Below are positions 58,181 to 64,000 of a DNA stretch of 64,000 nt, piece by piece. The position numbers were made by a program, and so were the translations under genes. Position 1 is the stretch's first letter; the number at the start of each line of letters is the position of its first letter. The notes below the pieces were generated by a model. That model was not told where the DNA came from and did no database searches. It was given only the letters and a program-made list of their open reading frames with translations. This DNA is from Allacma fusca (taxonomy: Eukaryota > Arthropoda > Collembola > Symphypleona > Sminthuridae), in assembly GCA_947179485.1 (NCBI GenBank), contig OX359245.1, positions 59,631,067 to 59,695,066 on the forward strand, given 5' to 3'.

Positions 58181-58542
58181 TGTGCGAAGATTACATATAC
58201 AAGGCATTATTATATGAGCATTCATGTATGTATGTACATTGGCACGTGTCATTTGCCCACACTTCCTACCTCGCCCATTCCTGTCTATTCTTGTCTCAAC
58301 AGGAATAATCCTGTCTCAACCTGCACTCACAATCCTTACCATTGGAGGGCCTGAGAATACACACTCTCATGCCCACGAGGACTCTTCCTCCGACTCTCAC
58401 ACTTTACACACCTTACCTATCTCTTCTCTCCCTCTTTACGCATTCGGACTTTCTTGAATAAATACTCTCTTCTTTCCTATTCTACAACGTCGTTATTCTC
58501 ATCGTTCATTTTCCATTCACGCTACCTCACGAGAATAATACA
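58181..58542 (+). repeat. LTR-3 5' LTR
   Basis: 362 bp, TGTGCGAAGATT...GAGAATAATACA. Contains an AATAAA signal at 58457-58462 that could serve polyadenylation. Confidence 0.94.
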
Positions 58543-58560
58543 TGGTGACAGCGGTGTACG
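58543..58560 (+). other. LTR-3 primer-binding site
   Basis: TGGTGACAGCGGTGTACG directly abuts the 5' LTR; begins TGG as expected for pairing with a tRNA 3' end. The tRNA is not identified. Confidence 0.7.
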
Positions 58561-58968
58561 AATTTTACGCCAATTTTTCGAAATTTTGACGGGAATTCAT
58601 CCAAAAGTGCAATAGTTCTCAGATTTTCAAGATGGATTCCATCTCCAAGTGAGAGAGAGAGACGCGTGGCACGTGCAAGACAGTGTATACTTAGACTTTT
58701 CGTGTGTGCACTTCAGCCACCCTCACTGCGTGAGCGGAGGGAAGAAGCAGAGAAACTATAGCAGTCCGCCTGCTCTGTATATTACATACAGATTTGCCGT
58801 ATAGTGCATATATACGGGATACAGTTTCCAAATTTCAGCATTGTAAGCGGACAGTTTTCTCACCCTTACAACTGCATCTTCTACACTTTGTGCGTGTAAA
58901 TTGTACTTTCCACAAAGTTTTCTCAAGTTCAACGACTTTAAAAAGTCCTATTTTCTTCACTTTTCAAA
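58561..58968 (+). other. LTR-3 leader
   Basis: Untranslated leader before the gag-pol ATG; carries a GAGAGAGAGA run at 58652. No upstream gene. Confidence 0.6.
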
Positions 58969-61900
58969 ATGGCAAATCCAGCGCCAACACCTCTAAACCC
59001 TTTATCACAGCCTGACCCATTTCCATATGATACTCCTACGGAATGGACGTCTTGGATACGAAGATTCCAGAGGTTTGTTAAATTAACAAAAATTACAGAC
59101 GATGAAGATAAGATAGAGTCTATGCTTTATCATATGAAGGGAAATGCGGATGACATCCGTGATGCATTTCAATTGAGTAAAGCAGACAACAAGGACTTTG
59201 ATAAAGTTTGTGCAGCATTCCATGCTTATTTCATAGGCAAAGTGAACGTTTTAGTGGAGCGAGTCGTGTTTAATTCCCGAGTACAGAGGGAAGGAGAAAC
59301 AGTTGATGAGTTCATCACGGCTTTACATAAGTTAGCCAGCACCTGCAATTATCAGTCTTTACAAGATGAGTTAATTCGTGACAGAATACTCACAGGGTGC
59401 CAAGACAGAACTGCGTCCATGCAATTACAAGCTAGGGACAAGCTTACTCTTGAAGAGGCAACCACTTATGTCAAAATGCAAGCAAAGCTAAAACTACAAC
59501 AAGATGTTATTTCTGGGAAAACTTCGGACGCGGACAGAGTCTTCATGAAGAAAGGCTCCCGGTTCAAAGGAAAACCTAATAACAAAACTACAAACAAATG
59601 GGAATGCTACAACTGCGGTGGAGCAACTAAACATTCCAAGGAAGAATGCCCCGCTAAAGAGAAAAAGTGCAACAATTGCGGCAAACTAGGCCATTATGCG
59701 AAGATGTGTAAATCCAAATCCAAATCTAAACCCAAAGTACATGAAGTTGCTGAGGAGGTTACAGAAATTACGGATGACGACTCAGACCACAGTGCTTTTA
59801 CGGGAGAAGTCAGCAGGATTAACGGGAGGTCAAGTACAACCCCCAACTTGGCTGAAGATCATCCCAAGCGTAGCTGGTCAACTGCAGTCACGGTGGGAAA
59901 TGTCCCCATCATTTTCAAACTGGATACCGGTGCGGATTTTACAATAATTCCGGAACACATTTTCCAAACTTCACTATCGAGGGCGATTCCTCACCTGAGA
60001 CCTACAGACCGTGCATTTAGAGCAGCTAACGGTACAGCTCTGCGAATCACTGGTAGGTTTAAAGCTTTATTATCTTACAAGGCCCACACAACCAAGGCAG
60101 ACATTTACGTTGCCATGGGTCTTAGACAGCCGCTATTAGGGCGCAATGAATGCTTGGATTTGAAATTAATCAAGCTTACAAATAATTCAATTGATATGGT
60201 AGGAAGCTACACTAGCGTAGTTCCTCAATCAGAATTTCCAAAATTATTTGAGGGTTTAGGTACAATGTCACAACCCTACACAATTAGGCTTAAAGAAGGA
60301 GCTCAGCCGTATGCCATAGCTCAGCCTAGAAAAGTTGCAATCCCACTTCTTGATAAACTCAAGGCAGAGTTAGACAAGTTAGTGAAACAAGGGGTTATCA
60401 AACCCATAGATGAGCCCACTGATTGGTGCTCCCCCATTGTGGTTGTTAAGAAACCCAATGGTGACATCAGACTTTGTAAGGATTTCACAAAGTTAAATGA
60501 ATCTATAGCTAGGGAATACCACCCTATGCCAATAGTCTCAGAGACATTGGCCAAAATAAACGGAGCCATCATATTTTCTAAAGGGGACAACAGACAGGGA
60601 TTTCATCAGATTAGACTAGCAGAGGATAGTCAGAAATTAACTACCTTTATCACTCCTTTTGGGAGATATTGCTGCTTGAGACTACCCTTCGGTATTAGCA
60701 GTGCTCCAGAGCACTACCAGAAGAGAATGTCAGAAGCATTAACCGGACTACCTGTCATACATCATACTGATGACTGGCTTGTGTGGGGACGCACACAAGA
60801 AGAACATGATCGGAACCTCAGACTAGTTCTCACCCGCCTACAAGAGAAAGGCATTACACTAAATGCAGATAAATGTGAATTTGGGGTCAAGAAAGTCAAG
60901 TTCCTAGGACATATCATATCAGCCCAAGGAATTGAAATTGATCCAAAACGGCTAAGAGCCATTACCAACCTACCTACACCAAAGGATACTTCTGATGTAC
61001 GAAGTTTCGTAGGATTCATCATGTACGTGGGACAGTTCATTCCGAACCTGTCTACTATCATGCAACCTCTATATGCATTATTACAAAAAGACGTAGAATT
61101 TCACTGGGTAATTGTAGAGAAAAAGGCACATGCCACGTTGACAAGCCTGTTAACGTCCGCCCCTGTGCTCGCGATCTACAATCCAAATTCTCCAACTACC
61201 GTATCAACAGATGCGTCATCTTTCGGCTTAGGAGCTATACTCAAGCAAAAGCAACCAGATGGCAATTGGAGACTAGTTGCGTGTGCTTCCCGCACACTCT
61301 CATCAGCTGAGAAGAACTATGCTCAAATCGAGAAAGAGTGCTTAGGCATTGTTTGGGCATGTGAGAAGTTTCAAACATTTCTCACGGGCTTACAGTTTCA
61401 GGTTGAAACCGACCACAAGCCACTTCTAGCCATCCTGAAGACAAAACACTTGGACGAGTTATCACCTCGACTCCAAAGATTCAGATTACGTATGATGAGA
61501 TATGACTTTAGTATATTCCATACACCAGGCAAGAATTTGATTGCTGCGGATTTCCTATCCAGGCACCCACTTCCTACAGTGGGAGATCAAGATTTTACAG
61601 CCGACTGCGATGCAGCAGTCTCTTTACACATTGATTCCCTACCGAGAGGGGTACTTACCAAACTTGAAGAAATCAAGGAGAGCCAACTGAAGGACGATAC
61701 ATGCAAGCAGTTAGCCGAGTACAGCCGTACCGGATGGCCTCCTTTGAAGAAACTTACAGATGAGTTTAAACCGTTTTACACTCACAAGGATGAGATTACA
61801 GTCCAGGGAAACCTACTGATGAGAGGCAACCGCCTCATCATTCCCAAGATTTTACAATCAGAGCTCTTACAACGTGTCCATGCAGGACACATGGGAATAT

Positions 61901-62991
61901 CCAAGGCAAGGGCCAGGGCCCGCACTTCCGTGTGGTGGCCCGGAATTTCGAGAGATATTCGCAAGTTAATTAATAATTGTACAACTTGCATCCCTCACCG
62001 AAAGGAGAGGATGGAGCCACTAATTTCAAGTGAGTTCCCGACCCGTCCATGGTCAACCATAGGCATGGACCTCTTCCACAACGAAGGGAGAAACTACTTA
62101 ATAGTCTCCGACTATTACTCAAGATACCCGGAGATAGTGCCATTATCGAGTACCACCTCAGATGCAATTATCCAACATTGCAAATCAATCTTTGCCAGAC
62201 ACGGCATTCCGGACATAGTCAGGTCCGACAACGGGCCTCAGATCCAAGAAGCATTTAAATCGTTCGCGATTAAATGGGGATTCAATCATACCACATCAAG
62301 CCCCCACTATCCACAAAGCAACGGGTTCATCGAGGTGATGGTCAAAACCATCAAACAATTGCTAAAGAAAAATCCTAAAGATTTTCAAGAAGCATTACTA
62401 GAGTACAGGGGTACTCCACTGGACAACGGATACAGTCCATCTCAGTTATTGATGGGACGCCGCCTAAGGACTAGCTTACCCACAACTCAAAAGCTACTTC
62501 ACCCCAAAGCAGTGATGGCAAAGAAAGTTCAAGACTTTGAGGTTTCCAAGAAACTGAAGAGCAAGGAGAATTTCGACAAGCGACATGGTGTAGTCGAAAA
62601 ACCAGACCTTTCAATTGGACAACAAGTCTGGATCAAGGACAAGCAACTGTGGGGAACCATCCAAAGTCCTACCAAGGAACCAAGATCGTTCAACGTTCAA
62701 ACTCCCCAAGGCACATACAGGAGGAACACTTCACAACTATATCCCATGACAACTCCAGTCAAGAAACAAGAGTTTGTGACACCTCCCGAAGAACCACCTT
62801 CAACGCCAAGCCCGGCGAAGACTGAGATCATCCCGTATAGTACGACTCCCAGTCCCTTCAAACAGGTCAAGACTCCGAGTCCTATCCAAGCCAAGACATC
62901 TACTCTCCCAAGACCAAGTAGATCCGAGCCAGTACAGAAGACCAGATCCGGAAGAATTACGAAGAAACCGGATAAATATGTAGCATCATAA
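58969..62991 (+). CDS. gag-pol: LTR-3 gag-pol polyprotein, single intact frame
   Basis: 1340 codons from ATG at 58969, no frameshift or stop between gag and pol. Order: capsid-like gag; two zinc knuckles (59605-59709, spacing C-x2-C-x5-H-x4-C then C-x2-C-x4-H-x4-C); protease DTGAD (about 59923-59937); reverse transcriptase with HTDD at 60763-60774 where YxDD is usual; RNase H (STDASSFGLGA, ETDHKPL); integrase zinc finger (HAGH...CTTC); a D, D-35-E triad with GMDLF, RSDNGPQ and GFIEV; then a Pro/Ser/Thr-rich basic tail. It supplies capsid, maturation, cDNA synthesis and integration. Single-frame gag-pol is known in some Ty3/Gypsy lineages. All catalytic acidic residues I can check are present. 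Confidence 0.94.
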   Translation: MANPAPTPLNPLSQPDPFPYDTPTEWTSWIRRFQRFVKLTKITDDEDKIESMLYHMKGNADDIRDAFQLSKADNKDFDKVCAAFHAYFIGKVNVLVERVVFNSRVQREGETVDEFITALHKLASTCNYQSLQDELIRDRILTGCQDRTASMQLQARDKLTLEEATTYVKMQAKLKLQQDVISGKTSDADRVFMKKGSRFKGKPNNKTTNKWECYNCGGATKHSKEECPAKEKKCNNCGKLGHYAKMCKSKSKSKPKVHEVAEEVTEITDDDSDHSAFTGEVSRINGRSSTTPNLAEDHPKRSWSTAVTVGNVPIIFKLDTGADFTIIPEHIFQTSLSRAIPHLRPTDRAFRAANGTALRITGRFKALLSYKAHTTKADIYVAMGLRQPLLGRNECLDLKLIKLTNNSIDMVGSYTSVVPQSEFPKLFEGLGTMSQPYTIRLKEGAQPYAIAQPRKVAIPLLDKLKAELDKLVKQGVIKPIDEPTDWCSPIVVVKKPNGDIRLCKDFTKLNESIAREYHPMPIVSETLAKINGAIIFSKGDNRQGFHQIRLAEDSQKLTTFITPFGRYCCLRLPFGISSAPEHYQKRMSEALTGLPVIHHTDDWLVWGRTQEEHDRNLRLVLTRLQEKGITLNADKCEFGVKKVKFLGHIISAQGIEIDPKRLRAITNLPTPKDTSDVRSFVGFIMYVGQFIPNLSTIMQPLYALLQKDVEFHWVIVEKKAHATLTSLLTSAPVLAIYNPNSPTTVSTDASSFGLGAILKQKQPDGNWRLVACASRTLSSAEKNYAQIEKECLGIVWACEKFQTFLTGLQFQVETDHKPLLAILKTKHLDELSPRLQRFRLRMMRYDFSIFHTPGKNLIAADFLSRHPLPTVGDQDFTADCDAAVSLHIDSLPRGVLTKLEEIKESQLKDDTCKQLAEYSRTGWPPLKKLTDEFKPFYTHKDEITVQGNLLMRGNRLIIPKILQSELLQRVHAGHMGISKARARARTSVWWPGISRDIRKLINNCTTCIPHRKERMEPLISSEFPTRPWSTIGMDLFHNEGRNYLIVSDYYSRYPEIVPLSSTTSDAIIQHCKSIFARHGIPDIVRSDNGPQIQEAFKSFAIKWGFNHTTSSPHYPQSNGFIEVMVKTIKQLLKKNPKDFQEALLEYRGTPLDNGYSPSQLLMGRRLRTSLPTTQKLLHPKAVMAKKVQDFEVSKKLKSKENFDKRHGVVEKPDLSIGQQVWIKDKQLWGTIQSPTKEPRSFNVQTPQGTYRRNTSQLYPMTTPVKKQEFVTPPEEPPSTPSPAKTEIIPYSTTPSPFKQVKTPSPIQAKTSTLPRPSRSEPVQKTRSGRITKKPDKYVAS

Positions 62992-63051
62992 TCATTTTCA
63001 CATGCTATGTTATTATTTCAATTCTTTTACATTTACAGATTTTGCAATCTT

Positions 63052-63062
63052 AAAGGAGAGGA
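63052..63062 (+). other. LTR-3 polypurine tract
   Basis: AAAGGAGAGGA immediately before the 3' LTR. Confidence 0.75.
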
Positions 63063-63424
63063 TGTGCGAAGATTACATATACAAGGCATTATTATATGAG
63101 CATTCATGTATGTATGTACATTGGCACGTGTCATTTGCCCACACTTCCTACCTCGCCCATTCCTGTCTATTCTTGTCTCAACAGGAATAATCCTGTCTCA
63201 ACCTGCACTCACAATCCTTACCATTGGAGGGCCTGAGAATACACACTCTCATGCCCACGAGGACTCTTCCTCCGACTCTCACACTTTACACACCTTACCT
63301 ATCTCTTCTCTCCCTCTTTACGCATTCGGACTTTCTTGAATAAATACTCTCTTCTTTCCTATTCTACAACGTCGTTATTCTCATCGTTCATTTTCCATTC
63401 ACGCTACCTCACGAGAATAATACA
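63063..63424 (+). repeat. LTR-3 3' LTR
   Basis: 362 bp, same length and by eye same sequence as the 5' copy; its AATAAA is at 63339-63344. Confidence 0.94.
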
Positions 63425-64000
63425 GTTAGTTTCCTGGTCTTTGTTAGAGTGAGTTTTATGTGACAGTTGAGTTCTGGTGGATGAGTTTTCTATGGGTTCC
63501 ACTGGAATTTCGCATTGTTCCTTAAGTGCATTATCGTGTTGTAGGAGCGTATGGATTAATGGAATTGGTCCAGTAAACTTGTTGAAGAGTAGATTTTGCT
63601 CCGTATTGATAATAAACCCTCCTTTTGAGTAGAGGAAGTCAGTTCCGAGGATGCAGTGAAGAGCCGTGGTAGTAGCAATGACGAAAGGGTGCAGGAACGT
63701 AGATTTTCCTATTTTAAGTTTGACGAGGGCCAGTCCCGTATTGGGCATGGTATTGCCTGATGCATCTATGAGTGTGAGATTGCTCTTTGTGATTTGTGTA
63801 CCATGAGGTACATACGATGGATGGATGAGAGAAGCAGCTGCTCCTGTGTCGATAAGACACGGGAGGCTGGTACCGTTAATATTGATAATGATTTTAAGTG
63901 AACACGATAGGGAGTGTACACCGATGTGAGGTGTACGGTCTGTGGTGATGGAAGGGATGATTAGTGGCTGTCCTGTGAGGTTTGGTGGTCCGCAGCTTGT
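63425..64000 (-). pseudogene. pol: LTR-2 protease region, runs off the window
   Basis: Minus-strand frame open from the right edge to the LTR-3 insertion point. Aspartic protease active site DTGA is at 63839-63850 (context LPCLIDTGAAASLI), followed by a typical ILGTDFL block near 63635. It continues in frame into 58175 and below, so LTR-3 split a then-open pol frame. Gag and the 5' LTR of LTR-2 lie beyond the window. Confidence 0.85.

Larger units (their letters stand above)
58181..63424 (+). mobile_element. LTR-3, complete Ty3/Gypsy-type retrotransposon
   Basis: 5244 bp with two 362-bp LTRs that look identical by eye, and a 5-bp duplication GTTAG (58176-58180, 63425-63429). A primer-binding site, a single intact gag-pol frame and a polypurine tract are all present. 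It is inserted in opposite orientation inside the LTR-2 pol frame. It appears to be a very recent, potentially autonomous insertion. Confidence 0.95.

Noticed and set aside
63106..63339. 77-codon frame present identically in both LTRs of LTR-3 (also 58224-58457)
   Set aside because: An incidental frame in the LTR; identity reflects the young LTR pair, not coding.
1..64000. CRISPR arrays, bacterial operons, ribosome-binding sites, origins
   Set aside because: Spliced genes, retrotransposons and base composition show a eukaryotic nuclear window; no spacer-repeat array exists. The regular repeats are transposon motif arrays or satellites.

Overview
This is a eukaryotic nuclear window: AT-rich, low gene density, spliced genes with GT-AG introns, and a very heavy transposon load. 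Three gene families suggest a non-insect hexapod, most likely a springtail (Collembola). They are multi-membrane chemoreceptor-like proteins with a C-terminal G-[ST]-FHTMERESTP-FhDF signature, a wax-ester-synthase/DGAT-type acyltransferase with HHxxxDG, and an NB-ARC ATPase. The organism call rests on remembered family traits, not on a search.

Host genes (few). 4682-6460 (-): intact three-exon chemoreceptor-like gene. 10683-12301 (-): intact three-exon acyltransferase. 18317-18434 (-): 5S rRNA gene, with a decayed 5S copy at 18880-18996 (+). 20886-24316 (+): a second chemoreceptor-like gene, now a pseudogene hit by two hAT-like elements. 27293-30147 (-): four-exon gene ending in a polybasic, cysteine-rich tail (possible prenylation) and carrying an 881-bp hAT-like element inside an exon. 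46060-48105 (-): NB-ARC gene with two in-frame stops.

Mobile DNA. The most striking layer is at least nine hAT-like non-autonomous elements. Each can be delimited to the base by an 8-bp target-site duplication (one with a single mismatch) and short CAG..CTG-type inverted ends. Most are filled with a short motif repeated many times in both orientations, and the motif usually differs between elements (AAATAC, ACGAGA, GTCCC, AATGCCC, TTTCGCAAA, ACTTGAACTTG, TATAGGA). They nest in each other, in exons, and around an LTR retrotransposon. There are also pogo/Tigger-like MITEs with TA duplications, a fold-back element (about 49000-52870), a 2.1-kb inverted satellite element (14534-16667) and several unclassified dispersed repeats.

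LTR retrotransposons (all Ty3/Gypsy-type). LTR-1 (32630-44256, +) lies inside a hAT-like element. It has a gag, a GGGAAAC slippery site abutting the gag stop, a pol with a premature stop and an Asp-to-Asn change in integrase, a long pol tail, and a non-envelope third ORF. LTR-2 (- strand, 55596-58180 and 63425 to the window edge) is a broken pol. LTR-3 (58181-63424, +) has equal-length, apparently identical LTRs and one intact 1340-codon gag-pol frame. It landed inside LTR-2 with a GTTAG duplication.

The rest is intergenic DNA with no supportable gene. Exons and reading frames were worked out by eye from splice signals and phase; no alignments or database searches were run.
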